Origin: Dolichospermum sp. LEGE 00240
GTDB lineage: Bacteria; Cyanobacteriota; Cyanobacteriia; Cyanobacteriales; Nostocaceae
Length of the DNA stretch: 64,000 nucleotides
Reading direction: 5' to 3'
Assembly (NCBI RefSeq): GCF_015207875.1
Contig: NZ_JADEVZ010000005.1
Location: 62,001 to 126,000 of the forward strand
Shown here: positions 8,853 through 18,598 of the stretch, piece after piece
How positions within the stretch are numbered: the first letter of the stretch is position 1
Layout: each line of letters opens with the position of its first letter
Position numbers and translations under genes: made by a program
The notes under the pieces: model-generated
Told to the model about the DNA's origin: nothing
Seen by the model: the letters and a program-made list of their open reading frames with translations, nothing else
Databases searched by the model: none

Positions 8853-9602
8853 TTATTTAATAGCCAATGCTGAAACTTTATTTTTACTATCTACTGATTT
8901 TGGAAATTCATCCCATGTTCTTCCGTCCAGTTCTCTACCAAATTTTTTCTTTTGAACTCCTCCCCATTGTTTAAAGAAAAATGGCACTTTAGCTTCAATA
9001 CATTGTTCTCTAATATCCCGTACCCATTCAATCTTCATAGGACGAGCGCCTATACCAGATTCTCCACCAACAATCACCCAATGTAAATTATCCAAAGAAA
9101 GTTTTAAAGAACCTAAAAGTGGCTCACAAGATAAAAATCTAATTTTTGCAGGAATTTCTTTTAAAATATCGCTTCTCCATGTCCAAGCCTGTGATTCTAC
9201 ACTGACTCCAGCCCAAACATTAGAAGGCCATTTCTTGAGAAGTTTAGATATTTCTAACATCCTTTCTGGACGCTTAGTTAACAATTGAAATTGATGCCAA
9301 TGCGCTTCTTCCATAACATTAAAAACCTTGATGATAAATTCTTCTGTAATTTCATCAAGGAATAAATCACTCATGGAATTAACAAATATTATGCGAGGTT
9401 TTTTCCATGAAAGAGGCATTGTTATTCTTTCATGCCAAGATTTTACATCAAAACCTTGTTCATAAGGATGACCAGGAATACCACGCCACCGTTCTGCAAA
9501 ACGTGCTGCATAACAGTTCTGACAACCAGGGCTAATTTTATGACAGCCCGTGGTAGGATTCCATGTGGCTTCAGTCCATTCTATTGTTGAAGATACTGAC
9601 AT
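8853..9602 (-). CDS. DUF5131 / phage Gp37-Gp68 family three-Cys protein
   Basis: A 249-residue member of the Gp37/Gp68-like family (DUF5131). The N-terminus has the family start SSTIEWTEATWNPTTGC and a cysteine triad C20-x6-C27-x2-C30 that resembles a metal or iron-sulfur site. VNSMSDLF and LLTKRP in the middle and SCEPLLG and GGESG in the second half are family hallmarks. Some automated annotations liken it to radical-SAM proteins, but the spacing is not the canonical CxxxCxxC. It lies 42 bases downstream of a TcmP gene on the same strand, the usual partner. Function unknown. Confidence 0.85.
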   Translation of the reverse strand: MSVSSTIEWTEATWNPTTGCHKISPGCQNCYAARFAERWRGIPGHPYEQGFDVKSWHERITMPLSWKKPRIIFVNSMSDLFLDEITEEFIIKVFNVMEEAHWHQFQLLTKRPERMLEISKLLKKWPSNVWAGVSVESQAWTWRSDILKEIPAKIRFLSCEPLLGSLKLSLDNLHWVIVGGESGIGARPMKIEWVRDIREQCIEAKVPFFFKQWGGVQKKKFGRELDGRTWDEFPKSVDSKNKVSALAIK

Positions 9603-9644
9603 ATAATTATACTCAATAACAAATTTAGGATTGGTATATTAGTA

Positions 9645-10943
9645 TTATTTTACTACTCTGATGCAATTTTCCAAAGTTAATTTACCTCTTGCACCTAATT
9701 CTCTAGCTTCTATGATTTTTTCTTCATACAACTTTAGAAATATTTCTCTATATTTAGTCCTATTTAAGTAACCAAGGTTGCCAATTTCAAGAATAATCAT
9801 AGTTATAGCATTATCTAAAGTCATCCAATCTTGATTTTTTATGTGTAAAATATCAATTATTTGAGGTTTAATTGTGGAAATACGTTCATTATTTTGACGT
9901 TCCCATTCATCGTCCATAAATTTATGATATTGACCAGTTTTATCATCTTGATGGAAGAGTAATTTATTTTCCTGATACACAAAATCATTTAAAAAGACAC
10001 CTAAAGCTTTTTGAGGATGGTTACTGCCAACTACAATATGATATTGTGGTCGAGTATCATTATACTCCTCTTTGATTTCAAAACTAGCTACTCCATTAAA
10101 ATTACTATTTTTCCGCAGTCTATCTTTGAAGTATTCAAGCACCCATCTTTCAAATTTTTGCTCTTTTTGCTCTTCTTGTTGGTATTCAAGCCATTTTTGT
10201 TTCCATTCTATATCTGAGTTATTACCTAAAAGTTTAGTTAGATGCTGTGTATATGTTTCCATAATTTTCTCTTCCTTGGAATCTTTATAACTTGTTTTAT
10301 ATCTGCCGCCACTGCGAGCAACTGCGATATTATGGAATAGGATGAATAATTCCCCTTTATATTTACTAACATAATCAGCTATAGAACATATTTCTTCAAA
10401 AGTTACTCCTTGAACACCAAAAGTATCTAAAAAAAATAATGTTGGATAGTTGTCTAATTCACTCATGATTTGAGGTAACACTTTATCAAATTTTTGAGGT
10501 TTATAAATTTTGTAAGATAATCCTTCCCCTATTAAATTACAGTTAATATTGAGTTCTTGGTTTCTTTTTTTGTTTTTCTCTGTAAAAAAGCATCTTAATG
10601 TAACACGATCTTCAAGTTCAAATATTTTGGCTAATTTAAGAGCTATCAAAGGTGAACCATCAGTATCTAAAAAATTCGGTTTATATCTGTTCCAAAAATC
10701 TGATTTATCTATAAAGTCCTCAATGCCAATTCCTCTATCATATTTACCTTTTCCTGCAAAACCATCAACATAGTTAAGATACTGTGATTGAAAGGGTTTG
10801 CTACCACCTAAGTTATAACAGAAGGCTTGTATATACCTTAACATGATCCGATGTTTGGCAGCCGTCCATATTCTTTTCCGATTGAAATATTCTGGTTCGT
10901 CACCAAATAGAGATAGTTGTATATCTTTTTGCTTTTTGGACAT
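9645..10943 (-). CDS. tcmP: Three-Cys-motif partner protein TcmP
   Basis: A 432-residue protein of the TcmP family, so named because it is encoded next to a three-cysteine protein, as here. Residues 55-66 (YLNYVDGFAGKG) resemble a nucleotide- or SAM-binding turn, and a second hydrophobic strand ends in FFLDTFGVQG (about 169-178). The C-terminal region is predicted to be helical. It starts with the family-typical QLSLFGDEP near residues 9-17. It forms a two-gene operon with the downstream DUF5131 gene. The pair is patchily distributed in bacteria and phages, suggesting horizontal transfer. No activity can be stated. Confidence 0.85.
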   Translation of the reverse strand: MSKKQKDIQLSLFGDEPEYFNRKRIWTAAKHRIMLRYIQAFCYNLGGSKPFQSQYLNYVDGFAGKGKYDRGIGIEDFIDKSDFWNRYKPNFLDTDGSPLIALKLAKIFELEDRVTLRCFFTEKNKKRNQELNINCNLIGEGLSYKIYKPQKFDKVLPQIMSELDNYPTLFFLDTFGVQGVTFEEICSIADYVSKYKGELFILFHNIAVARSGGRYKTSYKDSKEEKIMETYTQHLTKLLGNNSDIEWKQKWLEYQQEEQKEQKFERWVLEYFKDRLRKNSNFNGVASFEIKEEYNDTRPQYHIVVGSNHPQKALGVFLNDFVYQENKLLFHQDDKTGQYHKFMDDEWERQNNERISTIKPQIIDILHIKNQDWMTLDNAITMIILEIGNLGYLNRTKYREIFLKLYEEKIIEARELGARGKLTLENCIRVVK

Positions 10944-11156
10944 TGCTAAACCTCAAGAACTAAATAAAACATTTAATACTTGTATTCTAGATTAGCAAAT
11001 CCCAGCAAAATTTGTAAAAAATCTAACGATTCACAACAAAGTTTAATTTTTGACAAAAAAAGGGCAAAAAATTTTGTCAATAGCGGCTATTATTCTACTT
11101 ATCCTGAAATCTAGTTTATTTATTAATAATTAATTGGTGAGGTAAACTTGCAAATT

Positions 11157-11197
11157 AACAAGGTTATCAACTAATTACATAAGCTGATAACCTTGTT
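11157..11197. terminator. Stem-loop downstream of the 11.2-kb small gene
   Basis: A perfect 13-bp stem, AACAAGGTTATCA (11157-11169) with TGATAACCTTGTT (11185-11197), and a 15-base loop. It lies 17 bases past the stop codon of the minus-strand gene at 11215. On the minus strand no long U run follows, so it may be a weak terminator or a 3-prime stabilising hairpin. Confidence 0.5.
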
Positions 11198-11214
11198 GAT
11201 TTATTATTAAGCCT

Positions 11215-11478
11215 TTAAGCTGCTTCTCTTAGCATTGATGCTGTATTCGTTTCTGGAAACGGTAGGGAAAGCTGTTCGGGTAATGGTGCTGGTGCTTCCT
11301 GTAATACCGTGACTTCAATATTTACACTGACTAAATAACTACCTGTATCTGCACCTACGGCTTCAGCAATTATTTTAGCTATATCTGGACGTTTTGCCGT
11401 CAGAGGATCACGGATAATACAACGATCCCATTCATGCTTGGCGGTGGGGTTAAGATTGAGAATATAATGCTTCATCAT
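11215..11478 (-). CDS. Conserved hypothetical protein
   Basis: About 88 residues, starting MMKHYILNLNPTAKHEWDR and ending with a proline-rich tail (PLPEQLSLPFPET). I chose the ATG at 11478 because AAGGA lies eight bases before it. A longer frame reaches back to 11586, but its extra N-terminus looks unlike coding sequence. No domain is recognised. The tail LSLPFPE resembles C-terminal clamp- or partner-binding peptides, but that is speculation. It is flanked by a hairpin downstream and a heptamer-repeat block upstream. Confidence 0.55.
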   Translation of the reverse strand: MMKHYILNLNPTAKHEWDRCIIRDPLTAKRPDIAKIIAEAVGADTGSYLVSVNIEVTVLQEAPAPLPEQLSLPFPETNTASMLREAA

Positions 11479-11649
11479 AGGTGTAGTCCTTAAAATCCCT
11501 ATTCCATAAGTCTTTCCAGGTTTGAAGACTATTTTGTTAGTATAGTACAAATTTACTATATTGCCAAGGGGACAATAAAAATCCACCCTGTTAGATTTTA
11601 TACTCTAAACAGGGTGTATTTTAGATTTTGGATTTTGGATTATTCTACA

Positions 11650-11734
11650 ATCACCAATTACCAATTACCAATTACCAATTACCAATTACCAATTACCAAT
11701 TACCAATCACCAATTACCAATTACCAATTACCAA
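11650..11734. repeat. Heptanucleotide tandem repeat (about 12 units of CAATTAC)
   Basis: A run of roughly twelve 7-bp units (CAATTAC, occasionally CAATCAC) over about 85 bases between the small hypothetical gene and the CbbX-like gene. Such STRR heptamers are characteristic of Nostocales. A shorter run of the same unit lies at about 63065-63083 between znuC and znuB. Confidence 0.9.
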
Positions 11735-11739
11735 ATTAT

Positions 11740-12684
11740 CTAACTTTCGGTTTCACAATCGGGAACACCTTCTCTAAATACTCGACTGGCTAAAATATCT
11801 ACTGCTTCAATGGTGATTAAATCCTGTTTATTTAATTTTTTCCCACTACTTAATAACCGATTTGCTTGACGTAATCTTGCTCTATCTATGGCATTTCTAA
11901 CGCTGCGAGCATTAGCAAAATGAGGCATGGTTTTACGTCTAATTAAATATTCTCGAAAGGCTTTTTCGGCATCTGGACTAAAACAATAGTTTTGGGATTT
12001 GACTATAGATTGACCAATAATCATTAAGTTGTCAACGCTATAATCATTAAATTCAATATGTAAGCCAATGCGAGAATTCATGCCGGGATTACTATGGAAA
12101 AAATGCTCCATTTGTGTTTTGTAACCGGCGAGAATCACGACTATATCATCTCTTTGGTTTTCCATGACTTGCATGAGTATTTCAATGGCTTCTAAGCCAA
12201 AATCCCCAGGATGATCTGGACGATATAATGTATAGGCTTCATCTACTAATAAAACGCCACCCATAGCATTATTTAAAACTTCTCTGGTTTTGGGACCTGT
12301 TTGGCCAATACCTTGACCAACTAAATCATCTCTGGTTACTAACATAACGGTTTCTCTACGTATATATTCTAAACGATAGAGAATTTCTGCCATCCGCATG
12401 GCTACTGTGGTTTTACCCATGCCGGGATTGCCTAAAAAGGTCATGTGGAGACTAGGCGCACCTGCATCCAATCCTAAGCTTTTGCGAATGCGATCAACTA
12501 GTAATAAAGCCGCCATTTCTTTAATTTTGTTTTTGACGGACTTTAAACCGACTAATTCCTGATCTAATTTATCGAGAATGTCTTGGATTTGAGATTCTTG
12601 AAAAGCACCTTCTAAGTCAATCTCTCTATCTTCAATGCTATTAATTGCGTCTTTTTCTAATAATTGCTCATTCATAACTGTCAC
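11740..12684 (-). CDS. CbbX/CfxQ-like AAA+ ATPase
   Basis: A 314-residue single-domain AAA+ ATPase closest to CbbX, the activase of red-type Rubisco, and to SpoVK. Visible features are Walker A GNPGMGKT (85-92), Walker B VLLVDEA (144-150), and a sensor and arginine-finger region with NPGMNSRI near 215. The motif that holds the pore-loop tyrosine in CbbX reads VGQGIGQTGPK (122-132), with glycine at 125 where CbbX has tyrosine. Cyanobacteria normally carry green-type (form IB) Rubisco, so the client is uncertain. A start three codons in (MNEQLLEKD) is also possible. No cbb gene is nearby. Confidence 0.8.
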   Translation of the reverse strand: MTVMNEQLLEKDAINSIEDREIDLEGAFQESQIQDILDKLDQELVGLKSVKNKIKEMAALLLVDRIRKSLGLDAGAPSLHMTFLGNPGMGKTTVAMRMAEILYRLEYIRRETVMLVTRDDLVGQGIGQTGPKTREVLNNAMGGVLLVDEAYTLYRPDHPGDFGLEAIEILMQVMENQRDDIVVILAGYKTQMEHFFHSNPGMNSRIGLHIEFNDYSVDNLMIIGQSIVKSQNYCFSPDAEKAFREYLIRRKTMPHFANARSVRNAIDRARLRQANRLLSSGKKLNKQDLITIEAVDILASRVFREGVPDCETES

Positions 12685-12865
12685 CTCTGGTTCTCATCTT
12701 TGGTAATGTCCTTGATGATAGCCTTGAATGCGGAAATATAAAAGAATTTAATTCTAATGCTAATGATATATTTTTTTTAATTATCAATTACTGAATTGAG
12801 TGATAAGGAAAATGTAATTGTGAGGAGTAGGGACAAACCCCCCGTGGTTGCCCCAAATATCTTAA

Positions 12866-14125
12866 TTAAAAGCCATTTACCCAATTTGCTTGTTGGGGTA
12901 CGGGTATGTAAATTCCGGCTGCGTCTAAGCTGATTTTTAAGCGACGACGATATTCTCGCGCTACACCCCATTGTTTAAGAGGTTGGGTTTTAATTAATAC
13001 ACGAATCATTAAACCGCGATCGCTAAAATTCTCTACTCCCAACACATTAGGCTTTTCTAAAATTTGATGTTGCCATTCGGGATCTTCATTCATCTCTAAA
13101 GCGACATTTTCTATTAATTCTAAAGCCTCATCTATGTTAGCTTGATAAGAAACTGGAATTGTTAAATCTGCCCGTGACCAACGACTGGAAAGATTGGCAA
13201 CTATTTTGACTTCACTATTAGGAATTGTAATTAAACGTCCTTCTGCATCTCGTACTTGAGTCATCCGCAAATTCAATTTTTCGACTAAACCGCCCACAGT
13301 ACCTACTGTAATCATATCACCCAAAGCATATTGATCTTCTAAAATAATTAAAAAGCCATTAATTGCATCTTTAATTAAGTTTTGAGAAGCCAGAGATACC
13401 GCTACACCAACTAAACCAGCACCAGCCAGAAGAGGAACAATATTTATTCCCAAGGCAATTAAGGACATTAAAATTCCCGCACCTACCCAAATAATGGTGG
13501 TGATACTTTTAGTGACACCGGAAAACGTGGATATTCTCAATTGGAGACGTTCGGAAGTTTCTGGAGTTAGTAATGCTCCACCACTAATGATGGTAGAGGT
13601 AAAATGATCTATGATCGCATAAGTAAACCGGACTATGACATACGTTCCCACACCAACAATAATTAATTTGATGGGAATTTTGGCAATAGTGAGAATCCCA
13701 ATTTGTAGGGCTTGGGTAGCAGGAAATAGTCCTAAAATAATTAAACTACCACTGACCCAAATTCCAGCTTGTGCGAGTTGAAATATTCTGGTTTTAACTT
13801 CTTGGATATGTTGCTGTTGTTGTTGATTAATTAATTTGGTAATGGGTTGATCCTCTAGGGAATTAGGCTCGGAGGATTGTAATAAATCATTACTTAAACG
13901 CTTTTGGAAACGACGGACTCCCCAACTCATAATCATCATAGTGATGGTACTAGCAGTAGCAATACCAACTTGTTGGAAAAACTGAGTTTGCGTTTCTGGT
14001 TGGGTTAATGCTGTTTTGATAAATGCAGTTTTGTGTAAATTCTCTGGAGTTTGGGCTGTAGCTTTAGGTACAGGTGCAATAGATATGATCATTGAACCCG
14101 TAATAGCTAAAAATTGAACTAGCAC
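12866..14125 (-). CDS. MscS-family mechanosensitive ion channel
   Basis: A 419-residue small-conductance mechanosensitive channel. A hydrophobic N-terminus ending in an AQT-like cleavage site (about 1-25) looks like a signal peptide. Several membrane helices follow, about 50-70, 120-140, 150-175 and 205-260. The pore helix and beta domain carry the family pattern, with ALGINIVPLLAGAGLVGVAVS then EDQYALGDMITVG (about 285-297) and LITIPNSEV. It should open under hypo-osmotic membrane tension in the inner membrane. It is transcribed alone, divergent from the gene at 14324. Confidence 0.85.
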   Translation of the reverse strand: MLVQFLAITGSMIISIAPVPKATAQTPENLHKTAFIKTALTQPETQTQFFQQVGIATASTITMMIMSWGVRRFQKRLSNDLLQSSEPNSLEDQPITKLINQQQQQHIQEVKTRIFQLAQAGIWVSGSLIILGLFPATQALQIGILTIAKIPIKLIIVGVGTYVIVRFTYAIIDHFTSTIISGGALLTPETSERLQLRISTFSGVTKSITTIIWVGAGILMSLIALGINIVPLLAGAGLVGVAVSLASQNLIKDAINGFLIILEDQYALGDMITVGTVGGLVEKLNLRMTQVRDAEGRLITIPNSEVKIVANLSSRWSRADLTIPVSYQANIDEALELIENVALEMNEDPEWQHQILEKPNVLGVENFSDRGLMIRVLIKTQPLKQWGVAREYRRRLKISLDAAGIYIPVPQQANWVNGF

Positions 14126-14323
14126 TCAAATACCTCCTTGGGTAACTCGCAAGGTTGCTATAGTCTTACCAGAGAAGGATGAAAAAGCCAAAAGTTAGAT
14201 CAGGTCTTAATCTTACTTATATTGAAGATAAAGGTAGTATCTACTAGCTAATAGGTATTTATGATAAAATATGGCTAATTAAATGTATAATATCTTAGAA
14301 AGAATATTTCTGAAAAATTTCCT

Positions 14324-15133
14324 ATGTCTCGACCATCTTTTGTGATTTTTGCCCAAGATTATCTTTCTATACTACTTAGTAATTATGGTAATATTTTCCT
14401 GAATGAACTTATTCCCCGCAACCCTAAATTAAGAGTCTATAAACATCCTTCTCGATCTGGTTGGGAACGTACATATATAGAAACACTCTTTACTAATAAC
14501 CCTAATATATTAGTTAGTCCCGAAGTGGTAGCGGAAGCAAAAATAGTAGATGTATTGTTTGAACCTGATATCAATAAATCTAGGATATCCTTGGGATTAT
14601 TGGGAGAACTTACTTCAACTCCCTGTATTATTCAACCTTTACGCTGGACACCAAACACGCAGGAACTAAGAAACTGTATAAATCATTTTTTAACGTGGAC
14701 AAGTGAAACTAATGGCGGGATTATTCCTGTAAATGAAACTTTAAAAGATATAGATCAGGAAAAATCGGAAGAGGATGATAATAAAACTCAATTGATCATC
14801 GTTCCCTCTATTTTTCCTGACCATTTTCAAGGATTTGGAATTAAATCATCTGCTGTGAATATTCCAGGTGTTTATAATTTACCTGCAATTTTTTCTACTA
14901 CTATCGTTGTTACAAATGAACTACCTATAGATATTTCCACTCTCTGGTTGAGGATTTTAGGACGGGGAAAGACTCAAAGACAGGCGATAATAGAACTTTT
15001 TCACTCAGGTATTGATGATCCGCTTTATACTTTAGCTCGGCAACAGTTACAACAATGGTATCAATTTTTATTGCAAGGTGATATTGGTAAGGAATCTCAT
15101 CTGTTAATGCAAACTTTGGCTTCATTAATTTAG
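14324..15133 (+). CDS. Conserved hypothetical protein, cyanobacterial
   Basis: A 269-residue protein with no motif I can name. It has no signal peptide or membrane segment. It begins MSRPSFVIFAQDYLSILLSN and contains a VDVLFEPD patch near residue 77 and a middle acidic linker (QEKSEEDDNK). The C-terminal helical region includes QRQAIIELFHSGIDDPLYTL. The last part resembles helical tails seen in cyanobacterial nuclease-like hypotheticals, but I would not assign a function. It is convergent with the HTH gene at 15143, with nine bases between them. Confidence 0.7.
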   Translation: MSRPSFVIFAQDYLSILLSNYGNIFLNELIPRNPKLRVYKHPSRSGWERTYIETLFTNNPNILVSPEVVAEAKIVDVLFEPDINKSRISLGLLGELTSTPCIIQPLRWTPNTQELRNCINHFLTWTSETNGGIIPVNETLKDIDQEKSEEDDNKTQLIIVPSIFPDHFQGFGIKSSAVNIPGVYNLPAIFSTTIVVTNELPIDISTLWLRILGRGKTQRQAIIELFHSGIDDPLYTLARQQLQQWYQFLLQGDIGKESHLLMQTLASLI

Positions 15134-15142
15134 AAAATACTC

Positions 15143-15460
15143 TCACCCCTGCACACTAGCAATTATCTGGCCGATATCCTGGGGAGTTGCACCAGTAGCT
15201 AACATTGCACGTATTAATAACTCAATGGAAACAGAAGCATCTCCATTTTCAGCATGAGCAATTCTGGGTTGACTAGAATGAATTTTAGTAGCTAATTCAG
15301 TCTGAGTCATTAAATTTTGTCTTCTTACTTTCAAGTTGCGACTGAGAGCTAATTTAATTTCTACTAATGCTGCTTCCTCTGGAGTTAATTCCAAAAATTC
15401 TGTCGCTGTGCCAATTTTCCCACCTTTAGCTTCTAGACGTTCTCTCTTTAATTGATCCAT
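15143..15460 (-). CDS. XRE-family helix-turn-helix antitoxin-like regulator (HigA type)
   Basis: A 105-residue protein with a C-terminal HTH: LMTQTELATKIHSSQPRIAH (about 50-69) is the DNA-binding helix pair, followed by GDASVSIELLIRAMLATG. The N-terminal part, TATEFLELTPEEAALVEIKLAL, is typical of HigA-like antitoxins that follow a Gp49/HigB-type toxin. In such modules the toxin gene lies immediately upstream. Here only a short remnant of it remains (15461-15527), so this looks like an orphaned antitoxin. It may still repress its own promoter. Confidence 0.75.
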   Translation of the reverse strand: MDQLKRERLEAKGGKIGTATEFLELTPEEAALVEIKLALSRNLKVRRQNLMTQTELATKIHSSQPRIAHAENGDASVSIELLIRAMLATGATPQDIGQIIASVQG

Positions 15461-15527
15461 AAAATTTTATCTTCTCAGTTTTCACCTGTCCATGGAACCA
15501 AACTAGAGGTTTATCAGTTTGTTCCAT
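15461..15527 (-). pseudogene. 5-prime remnant of a HigB/Gp49-like toxin
   Basis: Just upstream of the HTH antitoxin, the minus strand encodes MEQTDKPLVWFHGQVKT. This is the typical opening of Gp49-like (RelE/HigB-type) toxins, which usually continues with a P-P-F-S segment. Here it breaks off after about 20 residues and runs into the antitoxin start region; the same frame continues to a stop at 15426 with unrelated sequence. I infer an internal deletion that removed most of the toxin. Confidence 0.5.
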
Positions 15528-15691
15528 ATTTTTTGTTATATCAAATCTGATATATTTTGCCATATAAATGGAAAAATTACCTTTGCTGATAAATCGGGAA
15601 TCAGTATTTACGAGAAAATATGGCTAGTTGTCAGAAAATATTGTTAAAGTACGTAAAGGTTTATAGACCTGTTTTATTTTTTAGAGGATAA

Positions 15692-16975
<1,284 letters not shown>

Positions 16976-16998
16976 ATCATTAATTAGTTGATTTTTTG

Positions 16999-17028
16999 GG
17001 GATAGGCGTTTTGCTTATCCCTTTTTTT
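16999..17028 (+). terminator. Rho-independent terminator of ahcY
   Basis: Nine-base stem GGGATAGGC/GCTTATCCC with one G-U pair, loop GTTTT, followed by seven Ts (17022-17028). It sits 24 bases after the ahcY stop codon. Confidence 0.9.
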
Positions 17029-17033
17029 ATTTA

Positions 17034-17276
17034 ACGAACCGCAGAGACGCAGAGAGCGCAGAGGGAGGATATAATGAGAATTGGTTTGTTTAGATTACAA
17101 ATATTTTTTGTCTGAATCAGGATACCCAGGATTAGAGGATTTACAGGATTTTGTATGAATATTTATCTGGTAATATTTCAGATTTTAAAGATTAGTTTTC
17201 TCTTAATCCTGTACATCCTTAAATCCTGGAAATCCTGATTCAGACAGTAGGGTGTGTTAGCGAAGCGTAACGCACC
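17034..17276. repeat. Cluster of dispersed repeats, including a 138-bp inverted-repeat element
   Basis: The 354-base gap after ahcY is mostly repeats. A CAGAGACGCAGAGAGCGCAG-type unit lies at 17035-17070; a relative lies inside chlH. Next is an inverted repeat whose outer arms TGTCTGAATCAGGAT (17109-17123) and ATCCTGATTCAGACA (17232-17246) enclose further imperfect pairing, giving a MITE-like 138-bp unit. Last is a near-palindrome GGTGTGTTAGCGAAGCGTAA (17251-17270). No gene is seen before 17330. Confidence 0.75.
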
Positions 17277-17329
17277 AAGAAAGATTGATTGAATTAGGAC
17301 AATTTCAAAAATGATTAGGTAATAAATTC

Positions 17330-18296
17330 ATGAAAGAAAGTGAAATTCAGAAAATTATAGAAAACGCAATTCAAGAAAATAAATTTTTGGATCTTATAGA
17401 AGATGAAGATATAAAATCAATAGAATACCGTTATCAATCTTACTACGAACCTGATTCTTTACCATCATTTTTGATTGATTATTTGTCAACTAAAAAAGCA
17501 ATAATTGCTGCTAGAAATGTACTACAGTTTTTGCAAAATAACCATATTATAGCAAATGCTTCTAAAAGCATTTCTCTCGATAGATCACAAAGGCTATTTC
17601 CAGACTTAATACTTTTTAATCATGAAAAATATAAATATATAATCATTGAAATAAAAAGAAGTAGTAAAACAGCAAGAGAAACCATAACAGAAATAATCGC
17701 TTATGAATCAGAACTGAAAAATACATTACCATTTTTGTCAAATTATGAAGTTAATTTTTGTATTATATCCACTGAATATCCTGATCTTTTAGATCATTCG
17801 ATTTCAGGTCTTATTAATTGGGAATCAAAGCAAATACTATGTTTAAAATTAGATGAACAAGACTTAAATCTTAGAATCCATATACCTAGTGTATGGACTT
17901 CTACGGGAAATATAACCTTTCCACCAAATGCTATATCTACTTTTCATATCATTCTGTATCAACACAGCGATGAAAATACTTTAGCAGATGCAGAATCAGC
18001 TATTTTCTATGCAGCCAGTATCATTGCTAGAGAAGGTGATAGAAATAACTCACAATATAGATTGGATATGGATACGTGAAAAACTGCTATATTTGCGGGA
18101 TAAAGGCGTTAAATTTCCTGCTGTAGAGGTTAAAATTAATGGAGTTATTAATATAGTAGACTGTAGTGAAGAAATGGATATGAATCCTATTAAAAATAAC
18201 ATTGATTTCACAAACAATTTCCCTTTTATACTCTCATATCCCGGAATGAAACAAGTCTTAATCAAAAAATGGAAAGAATTATACTTATCTAACTAA
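17330..18296 (+). pseudogene. PD-(D/E)XK-like nuclease-fold protein, frameshifted
   Basis: The first frame (17330-18079, 249 residues) has a nuclease-like core: RLFPDLILF (about 86-94) then YIIIEIKRS (about 104-112), the D...E-x-K pattern of the PD-(D/E)XK superfamily. It stops at TGA 18077. The next frame (+1) carries on without interruption as IDWIWIREKLLYLRDKG through to 18296. The switch lies in about 18000-18077, so the natural product was probably near 320 residues and a single-base change has split it. Whether the first part is still active is unknown. It is the first gene of the accessory island, and no partner is recognised. Confidence 0.55.
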
Positions 18297-18373
18297 ATGA
18301 AATTAGGATAGAATTTAATGTAAAATAATGATAAAATAAAGTAATATCTAAAAAGCGTAAATTACTGGAGAAA
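18296..18373. repeat. 78-bp direct repeat, copy 1 (leader and start of hicA)
   Basis: Matches 18921-18998 with about six mismatches by eye, at an offset of 625 bases. It covers the upstream region and the first ten codons of the hicA reading frame. Confidence 0.85.
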
Positions 18374-18598
18374 GTTCTTTCAGGATCTAAAAATCTTCAA
18401 TTTGATGATTTAGTGACATTAGTTGAAGCCTTTGGTTTTTCCCTATCACATATCAACGGTAGTCATCACATTTTTACACATCCAACTATCCCCGAACTAA
18501 TTAACTTACACAATCGCAATGGTAAAGCTATTCCTTATCAAATTCGGCAATTTTTAATATTAATTGAAAAATATTCCTTAACTATGGAGAATGAATAA
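18344..18598 (+). CDS. hicA: HicA-family toxin with lost ATG start
   Basis: HicA-type mRNA interferase fold. The core GSHHIFTHP carries the catalytic histidine region, followed by a basic NRNGKAIPYQIRQFL helix. The reading frame extends back to ISKKRKLLEKVLSG, where the codon at 18344-18346 is ATA. The duplicated leader at 18969-18971 has ATG at the same place, so the start codon seems to have mutated. The first standard start codon is a GTG at 18413, which would give a 61-residue protein lacking the beginning of the first helix. The stop overlaps the hicB ATG by one base, the normal operon arrangement. Toxicity is doubtful. Confidence 0.7.
   Translation: MSKKRKLLEKVLSGSKNLQFDDLVTLVEAFGFSLSHINGSHHIFTHPTIPELINLHNRNGKAIPYQIRQFLILIEKYSLTMENE

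Noticed and set aside
11650-11734. Regular repeat that could be taken for a CRISPR array
   Set aside because: Units are 7 bp with no spacers; it is a heptamer tandem repeat. No CRISPR array or cas gene is seen anywhere in the window.
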